Source: Endothia cerciana
Lineage: Eukaryota; Ascomycota; Sordariomycetes; Diaporthales; Cryphonectriaceae
Length of the DNA stretch: 64,000 nt
NCBI GenBank assembly: GCA_026119935.1
Contig: JALRMH010000002.1
Location: 806,001-870,000, forward strand
Direction: 5' to 3'
Below the pieces are notes generated by a model. The model was not told the origin of the DNA. It saw only the letters and a list, made by a program, of their open reading frames with translations, and ran no database searches. Positions 43,510-55,300 of this stretch are shown in pieces. The position numbers and the translations under genes were made by a program. Numbering within the stretch: the first letter of the stretch is position 1; every line of letters starts with the position of its first letter.

Positions 43510-45332
43510 TCAGCGGAACCGCTGGAACCACTTCCTGAATCCCGTTATCTCCGTCCGTCTCTCCTTCATCTGGGAAATCCTCTTCAGCCTCTCCCTATGT
43601 TTCGCCTCCAGCAGCGCCGTAGGGCTCTCTTCGCGGTACCACTCTCGTATGCCGTACGGTTCCAGCGCGTCCTTCCCATGCCTGCCCTCACTGGCCTTAC
43701 GGGGGCGCGTGGTCGGCTCCCTCATGCGCACGCGCTGCACTCTGCGCAATTTGGTGAAACCCCACCAGGCCACAAAGATGCTGGCGACGGCCGAGCCGAC
43801 GGTCACGGCTGCAAAGCCGAACTGGGTCTCCTCGATAAAGTTCTCCAGATTCATGCCGTATAGACCGGCCAGAAAGGTGCCCATTGCGAGGCCGAGGGTG
43901 TAGACGCTGAACTTGAGCTCGAGGAGCATGAGGGAGTTGCGGTTGGCGTCCAGGATGGCGCGGATACTGGGGCGGCTTGTTAGCAGCCGGCGTACAAGGG
44001 GCCGCGGGAGAGGAGGGGGCGACCTACATTTCTTCCGTGTTCCGGATGCCGGACACCAGATTGCCCGCCTCCTGGACCACCTCATCGCATATCTTGTGGT
44101 AGGACTCCAGCAGCATCTCAATCTCGGTGTGGTCGTCCTGCTCGCGCCTGATATCCCGGGCCTTTTCTGTCAGATACATCTCCGACAAGTCATCGTCCGC
44201 CTCCAGCAGCTCGTCAATCGCATCGCGCACCAGCCTCGCCTTCTGCTCGAACGTGCTGACTTTCTTCGAGAGCACCAGCAGTACTCGCAGCTTCTCGCGG
44301 TCAACATCATCCTCGAGGTCGCTCAGTAGGTGCATGACGGGCTCCTGGACGGTGCTGAATTCCTTCCACAGCTCGGACGTCACCGACATGAGCACCACCT
44401 CGAGGGCGCGAAACTCGTAGGGGAGGCCCCCGCTCGTGCCGGGGGTTATCTTGTGGCGCAGCTTGCCCTGCAGCTCGTACATGAACTCGGATTGCGCAGA
44501 GGAGCTGGACGAGCCGTAGACGTCGAAGAGGAGCACGCGGTCGTGCTTGATCAGCACCCGCAGGTGGAGGAGGTTGAGGAGGATCGCGAAGGGCCGGATG
44601 AGTATGTGAGGCAGGTTGGACGAGTCAATCTTGCGCAGGTCACGGGGCATGAGGCCGTACTGTAACAGGTAGAGATTAGCAAGAGTACTTGAGGTAGAGC
44701 AGCAAGACGTGGAATGTGCCGCGACTCACCTTCGCGATAAGCTCGCTCTTCTTAAAGGCGCCGTCCGTAAGGATGGCATCGCCTTTCTCGTCGACTTCGG
44801 TACATCTCAGGACGGGCTCCAGCGCAGCCTTTGCACGTCTGCCAGTCATGCCAGCGGTGAATATGGAGTCGTCGAGCTCGTCGGTGCTGCGACTTCGAAA
44901 GTCTGGCTTGACGGCGTTAGGTCCCCAGAGCCTCTCCGACGCGGACGTTCTCCCCTCCCCGTCCCAGGTCTCTCGGTTCGAAGCAAACCGACGCGACGTC
45001 ACAGCATTGTTCGCGGCTAGCAGCGTCAGGCCAGACGAGCGCACCCGCTTCAGATATTTCGGAAGGACGTTCTCGACACGGAAGACGGGGACCTGGTGGG
45101 CAGGTTCGGGGGTCCTGAGTCGAGAGGTCGAGGATTGACGAGTGGAGGACCTAGCCTCGCCTGCAAGGTGCACGCCATCGCCGGTGATTCGACGAGACTG
45201 GCCACTGCATCTTGCAGCTGCTGCATGGGCAGGGGCGCGGTGAGGACTGAAGAAGGGGATCCCCTCGGACTGAGATCGTAGGAAACGGAGCAGCCTGCGC
45301 GAAGGGACAGCAGGCTGCAATGCTGAGCGCAT
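43510..45332 (-). CDS. MRS2: Mitochondrial CorA/Mrs2-type magnesium channel
   Basis: Exons 45332-44730, 44659-44028 and 43966-43510 join in phase to 563 residues. Mrs2 forms a pentameric Mg2+ channel in the inner mitochondrial membrane. The basic, Ser/Arg-rich N-terminus (RRLLRFLRSQS) suits a mitochondrial presequence. The matrix domain shows KSELIAK-YGLMPRDLRKID, LRVLIKHDRVLLFD, LPYEFRALEVVL and the long coiled coil ending RNTEEI. The diagnostic GMN (residues 449-451) follows TM1 (about 430-448) and precedes TM2 (about 461-480). The tail is strongly basic. The start codon chosen is the first ATG; the ORF runs further upstream only with a TTG. Length is typical for filamentous-fungal Mrs2/Lpe10, so Lpe10 is the alternative. 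Confidence 0.93.
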
Positions 45333-45796
45333 TGCGACGATTGCTGCCTCTCTTGAAGTACAGGCAGCTATTGTCTCTGAGATCTGAAAGACCTCTGCGC
45401 TGTTATTGCTGAAGCTGCAACATGTCGTAACAGTCGTTCGTCTAACAGAGAATTTGCCAGGGAGATTTTCCAACTACGTCAAAAGCTGAGCTACGTAGTA
45501 AAACTTTCCTCCGCTTACATCACACCGGGGGTGTGCACTTATCACCTCAACTACTCTACGTTACCGAACTAATCAAGTTCATTGTCTTTTTTAGTCACCC
45601 TGCAGCTTTGATTCTCCTGCCGAAGCCATTCGCCTAGATGACATAAAGGCCTTCTGCGGACGTGTCCTCGTTTCGGCTTGGGGTTGGGCGGCGTTGCGTC
45701 TTGCGCCGAGCTCAAAACGCAGGGTTGACTTCATCCATCGCCACCTGAGCCTGGGGAAAAGCGCCATATATCTGGTGCTGCAACGTCATTAGAAGA
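45333..45796. promoter_or_regulatory. Divergent promoter region, MRS2 and F-box-like gene
   Basis: The two genes are transcribed away from each other across 464 bp. No clear TATA box was seen; initiation elements cannot be placed by eye. Confidence 0.5.
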
Positions 45797-47481
45797 ATGA
45801 AGCTGACCCCAATCCGAGTACGTGGGAAGCGTGGACAACCCAAGCCAGTCAGAAAGGCCTCAGCCAAGAGCAAGGGGCTGGCCAAGGGAGACGGCCAGCC
45901 AGGGACCAAACGGGCCAAGAACCATCGTGGGTATGGCACCAATGCCGCAGATGACAAGATGTGGAAAGACTTGCCACGACTATGCCAACTGCCTCAGGAG
46001 ATCCTCGAGCGCATATTTATCGCCTCCAGGAACCTATCCCTGCCGCTGGTCAACCGCGGGCTGCACCGCCGCCTGTCCACCGATTCCCTCAAGTATCAGC
46101 TCATGGGCGCCGCCTTCGGGCCGACGTGGGATGCTTGGTATGGCATCGACGCCGCCGAGGTATACTCGTACAACGGATGGATCTCGGACGCGGACAGGAT
46201 CGTTGGCGATCCGACTTTTCAGGTAGGGGGCTTTAGTCCGCCGGTGTGTCGAGACACAGACGGGGCCAGGCAGCTAATCACCGCCTTAGTCCGCTCTTCT
46301 CCAGCGTCCTTGGGCCAAACTCCCCATGGTCCTCGCCTCTTTCAATGTCTGGATCCGGCAGCACGCCCACGGGCGTGCCTACTTCACCGTTCCCGAGCTG
46401 AAGGAGGAACGGCTGAAGATAGCACCCCAGCCAGGTAGCATCTACGATCACGCTTACAATGAAAAAGGCTCGGGGGCGCACGAAAAACGCCGCCTTCCGA
46501 CCATCGACATGCCGTGCAAGTTCGCGATCGACCTCCGGATGTTCCAATGGGGCCTTGCGGGCCTTAGGAGGGAGACAGCTGCGATTGACCTCCTCAGGAA
46601 TGAAGAATGTTATCTCCGCGCCCTTCTTGGAACGCATCTAGAGGTCCATCCTGGGACAGTGATACCGGATGACCTGCTCACGGGCCCCTTTGAGTCAGAA
46701 GATGATGGCAGTGTCGAGATCGGGGAGGAGAAGATGCGCCGGCTGTTCTGGCTCGTTCGCGGTGGGGCATGTCTCCAGGCTGAACAGACGTGGGAAGTCA
46801 CGCGGGACGGCTTCAGAGGGATCCTCGAGCTCATCAGAGGCGCGGGAGATGGGATGGCTCCAGAAGCCGTCGACAGGCGACTGGCATTGGCGACGCAACT
46901 GTTTGCCCTCTTCAACGCGCTAGGCGTGTTCGGACTGCAATGGCCCAGATGTATGTTCCTTCCTCCCCTCAGTCTGTTGCCTTCCAGAGCCTAGTCTAAG
47001 CACCCGAGACTTACGATATTTTACAGATATCCTTATGACAGCCCTGGCCCAAATTATACTTCTCACCCAAAAGATACCACACGTCTCGGCTCAGAAGGCT
47101 CGCCTTGACGAACTGACGGCCATGTTACGGCGCGTTCAATTCTCACACGGCAGCGAATCGAATTACCAGCAGCTCGGTTGGCGATGGCGGCGACAGCCAA
47201 CTTGTGGTGGCGGTGGGAACCAGCTGCAAAACGACGGGTCCCTGGCAAGAATACTCTCCAAGCAGGTTCTGATGAGGCGTGCCAAGATTTTCCTGCATGC
47301 CCCGGATGGTGAAGTGCTGTGGCCCTCGTCTGCTGGAACGGAGGGAGTACGAAGTGACGGGGACGACGGGGACGACGGGGGCGCGGCGGTGTCGCATGAG
47401 CCGTGGTCGGACTTCGGGGTGGATTGTTGCCCTTGCATGTCTGCATTCCAAAGTGGCATATACTGTTCAATGGACCATTAA
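45797..47481 (+). CDS. F-box-like domain protein
   Basis: Exons 45797-46222, 46290-46950 and 47027-47481 join in phase to 513 residues. A Lys-rich N-terminus (about 1-50) is followed by an F-box-like helix set at about 65-105 (LPQEILERIFIASRNLSLPLVNRGLHRRL). In fungal proteins this type of domain docks to Skp1 in SCF ubiquitin ligases. The remainder is a helical domain of the type common in large fungal F-box families (SALLQRPWAKLPMVLASFN; PCKFAIDLRMFQWGL; MRRLFWLVRGGACL). No WD or LRR repeats are present. The last 60 residues are acidic and Cys-containing and less conserved-looking. Target recognition is unknown. Confidence 0.83.
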
Positions 47482-48162
47482 TCTGGTTGCAAGACAGCGT
47501 TTCGCAAAAGGACTAGAGGGCGTGTTGGAGCTGATATACCTAGGCGGTTCTCGCATGTATCCTCTCGCGAGTAAATCCAGGCGCTACGGTCCTCATATCC
47601 ACCAGTGTCCCTCTGCTGCGAATCCAACGTCCAAGCAGAAACAAGATATCAAGCTTGTGGTCGAAGCGTGACCGTCGTAGTACATACATTTCACGAGCCA
47701 CATAAGTTCTTGGTCGAGGCGGTCCAGACCTCGTCCGGGATTTTGAGGCGTACGAGGGAGATCCTCCTCTTGGGGCCCAGTGCGGTGGATACAGAGCAAG
47801 AGGTGGAAACAATCGAACCATGAAGAGCACCTCGAATCATGTCCCCCAAGGGGCATTTTGTGAGCCCTTGGGGAGTTAGGCTGTGTAGACAGACATGTAT
47901 CTATTACACGCGTGGTCCCGCTGCAGCGCAACCCGACTTCGGCCCCAGGCCCTAGGCCCCCACTAGCTTGGCGCAAGGGCCCCTGAAGATCCCCTGCAGA
48001 AAATCATTCGTGCATGAGCTCTCGTGGCACCACCGCGGCAGCTCAACAGCCGGGCGGGTTCTTCTCTTTTCTTGTCGTGCAACCGGAACCTCTGCCCGTC
48101 CCAGACTCTGCCGAGGGAGGAAATCTCTCAGAGCCGGTCTTCGCTGGTGGAGGAGAGACACG
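47482..48162. other. Intergenic upstream of the ALDH gene
   Basis: No gene supported; overlapping short ORFs on both strands only. Contains the promoter of the Msc7-like gene. Confidence 0.5.
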
Positions 48163-50112
48163 ATGCAGGTCGAAGAGATATCCGAGCACTGGCTCGCCCA
48201 GGCCCGCGAGCAGCTTCAACGACTCCCGTATGCGCTTCCCTTTCCTTTCGCCTGTCCACACGTCGAGGAGACGCAGCCAGCTGACGGTTGGCTCGCTGGC
48301 AGGCTCGACAACATACCACAGGCAGCGTGGCTGGCGATATGGCCGCTGGCCCTGCTCGCGGTTTTCTTCTACCTAAAGGGCGAGAACGACCAGCCCATCC
48401 GCTACCGAGTCCCTTCTCCCCAGACACCGGAGCGAGAGGAGGTCCTCTCGAACCCGAGCGTGAAGGTACGGAGCACAGGAGCCCGGTTCGGTGGTCCCAC
48501 TGGCTGACGTCGAGGTCTTTTCTAGGTCTCCGGGACGAGTGCGATCCAATGCTATGCGCCTGCGACGGGACAATTCCTCGGCTTCATCAACGCCGCCACC
48601 CCAGCTGCCATTGACCGAGCCATCGACGCTGCCGAGGCTGCACAGAAGACATGGGCCTGCACGAGCTTCAGGGAGAGGCGGAAGGTGCTGCGCTCCATGC
48701 TGCAGTATGTTCTAGACAACCAGGAAGAGATCTGCAGGGTGGCATGTCTCGACTCGGGCAAGACGATGGTCGATGCGCAACTGGGGGAGATCCTCGTCAC
48801 GGTCGAGAAGCTGCAGTGGACCATCACACACGGCGAGAAGGCCTTGAGGCCGAACAGACGGCCGACGAACCTTCTCATGGCGTACAAGAAGAACACGGTG
48901 CACTACGAGCCCCTGGGTGTGGTTGCGGCACTTGTCTCTTGGAACTACCCCTTCCACAACCTGATTGGGCCTATCATTTCTGCCATCTTCTCGGGCAACG
49001 GCATCCTCGTCAAGACCTCTGAGCAGACGGCATGGAGCGCATCCTTCTTCGCAAGCATCGCGAGGGGCGCCCTGGTCGCCCACGGCCACGATCCCGCCTT
49101 GGTGCAGACCGTCGTCTGCTGGCCACAGGTCGCGAACCACATCACATCACACCCGAGGATCTCACACATCACCTTCATCGGGTCCCGACCCGTGGCACAC
49201 AAGGTCGCCGAGTCCGCAGCCAAGGCCCTCATCCCACTCGTTGCTGAGCTAGGTGGCAAGGATGCGTGCATGATCCTGGACTCGGCAAAGGGGGACCTCT
49301 CGCGGATTGCCGAGACGCTGCTTCGCGGCACCTTCCAGGCCGCGGGGCAGAACTGCATCGGTATCGAGCGCATCATCGCCACTCCCGGCGTCTATGACAA
49401 GCTTGTCGGGCGTCTCGAGCCTCGCGTCAAGGCTCTCCGGCTAGGTCAGGATCTCGACGTCGGCGCCGTCATCTCGGATGCATCCTTCAGCCGTCTCGAG
49501 GGGCTGGTGCAGAAGGCCGTCAAGAGTGGTGCCCGGCTTCTCGCTGGTGGCAGACGATACAAACATCCAGACCACCCGAGCGGCTTGTACTTTGTCCCAA
49601 CGCTCCTCGTGGATGTGACACCCGAGATGGACATCGCGCAGGAGGAGTGTTTTGGTCCCATCATGGTCCTCATGCGCGCGCCCTCGAACTCTGCCTCGGA
49701 CGTTCTCCGCATCGCCAACGCGCCCAACTTCGGCCTCGGCGCGTCCGTCTTTGGAAAGGACTCGGACCCCGTCCTTCAGGCCATCGTCAAGGGCGTCAGG
49801 AGCGGAATGGTGGCGATCAACGACTTCGCGGCCTACTACGCCGTCCAGCTCCCCTTCGGCGGGGTGGCGGGGTCAGGTTACGGTAGATTCGCCGGCGAGG
49901 AGGGACTTCGAGGATTATGTAATATCAAGGCTGTCTGCGCGGATCGCTGGGGCTGGGCCGGTGTGAGGACGAGCATCCCTCCGCCGATCCAATACCCCGT
50001 GGGCAGCCAGGAGAAGAGCTGGAGGTTCGCCAGGGGAGTAGTCGAGACGGGTTACGGGATCGGCCTGGCGAGGAAGGTGGGCGGTGTGCTGGGCATCTTG
50101 AAAAATATGTAA
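48163..50112 (+). CDS. MSC7: Membrane-anchored aldehyde dehydrogenase, Msc7-like
   Basis: Exons 48163-48465 and 48526-50112 give 629 residues, close to yeast Msc7. An N-terminal segment (AAWLAIWPLALLAVFFYL, about residues 52-70) forms a membrane anchor, probably ER. The ALDH fold follows from about residue 102. Catalytic residues are all present: Asn241 (SWNYPF), Glu342 (AELGGKD) and the nucleophile Cys378 (GQNCIGIER). GSRPVAH and EECFGPI are further family landmarks. These enzymes oxidise aldehydes to acids with NAD(P)+. Msc7 affects meiotic sister-chromatid recombination in yeast, but its substrate is unknown. The 60-nt intron has a CTGAC branch and TCTAG acceptor. Start chosen as the first ATG in the frame that gives the anchor. 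Confidence 0.93.
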
Positions 50113-50819
50113 GGCTTTGGAGCCTTGCGTGTGCTGTGATACCTCTGCTCGATTATGTCTTTCAGGGGACTCGGACTACAACCTCTCCGCCAATAATTAA
50201 TAGCCTCATATAATAAAAGACCAATCAATTTCCAAATGGAACAAGCGTGTTTTGGGAGCCTTTTCGTCCTGCGCAGGACAAGGTTCAAGATCTTGCCCTG
50301 GCTCCTACACCCTTCAAAGTCTCCTCTGCTCCTCAGGGCCTATAGCAGCCGAGGTCTACAGTAGCAGAGCCGCCTTGGAAGTGCACGGCCAGCTTTGACT
50401 CCGTAGGGGTGGGCAGGGAAGGCTGGGTGAATAGCACTGTAAGTACCGTAAGTTCGACAAGTCTGGCCCTATATAGTGCAAAGGACCATAGTGCAACATC
50501 TAAATAGCTCACAGGCATATCCTCACCTTCTCGTCGGCGTCGTAACGTGACGACAAGCCACCACTCGTACGATCTGACCTCGCCTGACCCGTGCCAAGAG
50601 ATAAGATCGATCAGATAAAAGTCCGAGACGGGCCCCAGTTTCCGTCCCTCGGCTCGCAACGGCTGCTGCACAACGTGACACAACTTGTCGATCACTCTGG
50701 TTCCCGCGCACCACAGCTGTGATCCTGCTCCCGCGTTAGCATCACCAGCCTTGTTTTCCCCTCTGCTCCTCCTCCCGTGCTTATCCTGTCCGTCATACCG
50801 TGTACATAGGGACCCCATC
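50113..50819. other. Intergenic, ALDH 3' flank and CREG-like promoter
   Basis: A 181-codon minus ORF over this stretch has no domain and overlaps the next gene's 5' end, so it is not called. Confidence 0.5.
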
Positions 50820-51860
50820 ATGAGGCTCTCGACCCACCTCCCTGCCCTCGCGGGCCTCTCCGCCGCCGCGGGCGGCACGCCCCTCGACGACCTCTCCTCG
50901 CCACCGCCCGACCCGTCCTTCCTCTTCCAGAACCCCGACCCCGTCTTCTATCCCCCTTCCTCGTCAGGCGTCGGCGGCGGCGCCGCCGCCCAGCACCGCA
51001 TCCCGACGTCCTACGAGTCCGCGGTCCTCGGCCGCCGCATCCTCGCCCTGAGCCCGCTCGCGACGCTGTCCACCGTGTTCCCCGCCTCCTACGCCGCCCC
51101 CGCCGCCGAGGACGCCGACGGCCTGCCGCAGAGCGTCCTGCTGGAGCACCGGCCGGACGGGCTGGGCGGTGTGCCGATCGGGCTGATGGACTACATCGCC
51201 GACTGCGACCCGTCGTCGACGTCGTCGTCCTCCTCCTCCGGCGAGGGCGCCGCGGCGGCGCTGGGCAACGGGGACCCGACGATCCTGGCGATCCGGATCG
51301 CGACGAGCTTCAAGAACGTAGACGCGGGCAGCAACATGAGCGTGAGCGTGAACTGGGTCCCGCCGTTCCCGCCCGAGAAGAGGATAAGGTCCTCCTCCTC
51401 CTCCTCCTCCTCCTCCGCAGGGGGTCTTCTGGGGTGGGCGAGGGGCTGGTGGTTCCCGGAGGACGACAACGACGATGACGACGCGGTGCCGCCGCCGCAC
51501 CACGACCCCGTGCCCTACTCCGCGGCAAACCTCCCCCGCTTCTCGCTGCTGGGCTACCTCGAGCCCATCCCCGCCCCGGCGACCGCCGCCGGGGCCGAGG
51601 CGCTGCGGGCCTGCTTCCTCCGGTCCCACCCGGACGCGCGGTACTGGCTCCCCGGGAACCGGATCCACGAGAGCGGGTGGGTGCGGCTGGTCGTCACGCA
51701 GGTGTACTGGGTCGGCGGGTTCGGGGACCGGGCCTACATCGGGTGGATCCCCGCCGAGGAGTGGCGGAACGTGACGAGGGAGGAGTGGGAGGGGGTGAGG
51801 CTGCCCGGGGAGAAGAAGGGTTGGAAGGAGTGGAGCGCCGGGGGGGAGTGGGAGCTGTGA
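50820..51860 (+). CDS. Secreted CREG-like protein (FMN-binding split-barrel fold)
   Basis: Single-exon ORF of 346 residues with an N-terminal signal peptide (about 1-18). The pattern matches CREG/pyridoxamine-phosphate-oxidase-like secreted fungal proteins: ESAVLGRRILALSPLATLSTVFP, GGVPIGLMDYIADC, ILAIRIATSFKNVDAGSNMSVSVNW, PRFSLLGYLE, CFLRSHPDARYWLPGNRIHES, and VTQVYWVGGFGDRAYIGWIP near the C-terminus. CREG proteins adopt the flavin-reductase barrel but generally lack bound FMN; their role in fungi is unknown. Odd features are a poly-Ser run of nine after KRIRSS, an acidic DDNDDDD loop and an SSTSSSSSS loop, all inserted between conserved strands. The ORF was extended to the ATG at the signal peptide, because earlier codons are upstream leader. 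Confidence 0.87.
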   Translation: MRLSTHLPALAGLSAAAGGTPLDDLSSPPPDPSFLFQNPDPVFYPPSSSGVGGGAAAQHRIPTSYESAVLGRRILALSPLATLSTVFPASYAAPAAEDADGLPQSVLLEHRPDGLGGVPIGLMDYIADCDPSSTSSSSSSGEGAAAALGNGDPTILAIRIATSFKNVDAGSNMSVSVNWVPPFPPEKRIRSSSSSSSSSAGGLLGWARGWWFPEDDNDDDDAVPPPHHDPVPYSAANLPRFSLLGYLEPIPAPATAAGAEALRACFLRSHPDARYWLPGNRIHESGWVRLVVTQVYWVGGFGDRAYIGWIPAEEWRNVTREEWEGVRLPGEKKGWKEWSAGGEWEL

Positions 51861-52349
51861 GAGGACAGGTATTGGGTGTAGGGCGCGGGGGGGGGGGAGG
51901 GGGGCGCCGATGGAGGAGGACGACGATGATCACATGAGGATGTTGGACGGTTGGGATAATATGCACCGCACGCTCACTTGCATGATATCAACAAGCCACA
52001 TGGCGTTGGGATGGCGCTACCCGGAGATATGCCGTACCGCGTTGTACACAGATTGTCATTCGAGGCAAAGATACGTATCAAGAACCCTGGGCGTATGAAG
52101 AGCAAGACCGACCATATTTGGTATATTAGAGTGAAGATGATGCCTATCTTCCCATGCCTTCCCAAGCCAGTGCCTCCAGATTCCTTGTCCCTATTTCTCC
52201 GGTCCCCATGTTTTGTAGTTACATAATGCTGCAGGGCAATATCGAACGTGCTCGCTCGCTGACAGGGTATCGTAAACACTTCGTCTCCTCGTACAAAAGG
52301 TGTCCCTCAGGACGATATGGAAGACCGCCAAAAAACATACCCCACGCGC
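51861..52349. other. Spacer between convergent 3' ends
   Basis: Contains an 11-G tract at 51887-51897 immediately after the CREG-like stop and AT-richer 3' flank; no gene. Confidence 0.6.
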
Positions 52350-55300
52350 TCAGTCAACCCGGATGACGACCCTCCAGCCAATGGCTCCCGCCTCGCGGAT
52401 AGCACAGGCGAGGCACCCTCGCCTCCGTCTCGAGATCACCGCGTTCCAGCCGCGTTCCGCACAGATCGCCCTGACCAGTATCTCCATATCACTGCCAAAC
52501 TGCCGCCTTCTCGATTCCGAATGCATCTGCTGCTCCGCCGCGCCGCCGTTCCTCTCCGTGTCTGTTCTCTGGGGCCTAGGGAATCCGCCATCGACATCCG
52601 GCGACGCCAGGCCACTCAGCGACGAGTGTCGGCTTGAGACGGATACATCGCTCATGCTTGTGCTCGTGCGGCTTGTCACGGGCGATAGGGGGATCTCATG
52701 CGCCTCGGGCTGCGGCAGGAAGTTTGTGATGGCGTCGATGACGAGGACGCGGGGCGTGGGAGTGCTATTCAAGGAGGGGGTGATGCTCGGGGAGGTGTTA
52801 CTTGGAGCATCTTGGAGGAGTTGTTCGAGGGTCCAGTCAGGTTTGGCGAGGACGTCGGACAGGTGGACTGGGGTATATGTGTAGAATTTGTGCAACGGGT
52901 GGCCTGGAGAGAAGTCAGCAGAGGGGGATCGAGGGGTGTTGCGACAAGTGGCAAGGGCTCACAAGTGATCTTTGCGTGGCCGTTCGACCTGCCATGGCCA
53001 GTGATAGGGTGGCCAGAGAGGTCAATCTGCTGGATGGTTGGGCTTGAGGGCGACTTCAGGATCCGAACATGATGCGAAGGCACACAAGGATGAGCCGTCA
53101 CGAAATAGACATCCTTGGCCACAGGAAGCGTGTATTCACGGTCCTCGTCATCTTCCCATGTCGTCACGTTGAAGGTGACCGATGGCGTGAAAGTTTTGAT
53201 CTCGGGAGCCGCGCCCTGATCGGAGAACGGGGTGGTGACCTCGAGAGTCGGCGTCGTTGTGACGGAGTCGAGTGGCTCGGTCAGGTTGAGCGACCTCAGC
53301 TCGACGCTGATGGTCGGCGGCGGGGTCTTGTAGTGGTTCTCATACGGGATGATGAAGTCCGCAGGGAAGATGGCATCTGGATCCGAGCCTCCCAGGATAG
53401 AGGATTCTCGCTCGATGGCGAGCTTCCCCCAGAGCCTGGCCTGCTTGCCCGTCCGCTTGACGTCCTCCGGGATGTCCTCAACGTCAATGTTCACCCACCC
53501 GTCGTTGAGTCCGTGAGGGATGATGTCGCACGAGATCCAGCCCATGCACTCGACCGCTCCCTTACCCGCAGCAAGCACTCGCCCCACGACGCACGCGGTG
53601 CTCCAGAAGCTCTTGCCGTTGTACACAAAACCGCCGCACAGATTCGCCATCGGTCCGAGCTTCGACATAGCAACAACATCGTTCTCCAAGAGCGTCGACA
53701 TGATGAAGTGGTAGAGCCCCTCCCCTGGCAGCATCAGACCTGACACGTAGCTCTTCGACAACCAGCCAGCGGGGTGCAGTGCAGCCCCAACCCTCTGCCG
53801 CCTCTCCTGCTTCCTGCCCACGGAGGTGTCCTTCCTGATGGCAAAATAGGACGAGTCTTTGGACTTGGCTGTGGCCGCCGACAGAGGCGTCTCCAGAGGT
53901 GTGTTTATTGGCGTATCCTCGGTCACAGCACGGCAGTTGTGGACTATCAGCGTGGACTGCACCTCGATCTCAGGCCACTTAAGCCTTCTTGCGAAGTGCG
54001 TCAGTCCCCGGACCTGCCTCTCCCAATACTTCCCTCTCATGACGTAGACGAAGCTCTGCTTGTGGTGATCCTGGTGCCTCTCGTGATGTCTTGAATGGGG
54101 CCGTTCGCTCGTCAGTGTCATCTTGTGTGTCAGGTTCGCCAGCCAGCCCTTGGGCTGCTCCTGTTCGCCGCTTGCGGGCTGCTTCGTCTTGGTGATCTCG
54201 ATATTCTCCAACCAAGCCCTCGCCAGGTGCAGGGCCCACTTCACGGAGGCGTTGGCGGTTCTCTCGAACTTTTGTATCTCGGAAGGCTTGACGGTCTCGG
54301 GCAGCTCGTCGCCCTCCGTAAGGGTGTCCAGCCGGACTAGCAGCTCGCAGGCCAGGAGGATCTGCAGAAGCAGCCAATACCTCTCCTCGTGCAGCCCCAT
54401 GGCGTCCTCCGCATCCGTGATCGAAGTACCGTCGCTCACGCTGTCCTCCCCGTCGTCATCCGGGGTACCCCATAGGACCTGTCCGAGCCTGATCCTCCAC
54501 TCGACGTGCGAGAAGTCGATCCACACATTGGGCGCCGCGAGGACCTTCAGCAGGGCATGTATCTGCACCGACAGGCTGGAGGGGTCGGTGAAGGTCCTGC
54601 TCGGCGGGTGCAGCATCTGCGTGAAGAGCTCGTTGAACAGCTCATGACACGAGGCCTTGTCCTTCTGGTGCTTCTCGTGGTACCGCTGCGCGTTCTTGAT
54701 GAGGTGGTCCAACACCGTCGTCTCCTCTAACCTCCTCAGACCGTCCTTGGACGCAATCAGGTTCTTCCGCGCCTCGACGACGACCCGGTCCTTGGCGCCC
54801 AGGCTCCCAAAGCCCCACTGCTCCTCCTGGAGCGTGTCAGCCACGCCGAGCTCGAGCGCGGCCTGGTACCCCATGGTCCCCTTCTCCAGGCCCTGCATGC
54901 TGAGCATGTTGGGCCGCTCCCTACACCGCGGGTAGAAGTGCGCCCTCCGCCTCTCGGCGACCTTGCGAGTGGCGGAGGCCGAGGGTCCGCGCCGCACATC
55001 CCTCGTGATGTGCGGCCAGGCGGTGATGCACCCCCATGCCTCGTCCTCGATCTGGGTGTGGTCGGTCAAGTCGCGGATGGCGAGCTCCTCGTCCCAAGGG
55101 AAGGCGACGGAAGGGTGTGGTGCGCCGGTGAAGTGGCCCTCGGAACGGGCGAAGTACTGTGGGGCGCCGGAGAAGAGCTTCTCGATGTCCAGGGCGGATA
55201 GGGTTGCCATGATGCGGTTGAGGCGCAGGCGGGCGACTGGGGGGTCGCCACTGGTCGTGCCCGGCGGATCTCCTGGTCGGCCCTCGGCAGCTGGTGTGGG

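Noticed and set aside
50964..51668. 234-codon minus ORF opposite the CREG-like gene
   Set aside because: Antisense shadow of a recognised coding frame, composed of Gly/Arg low complexity.
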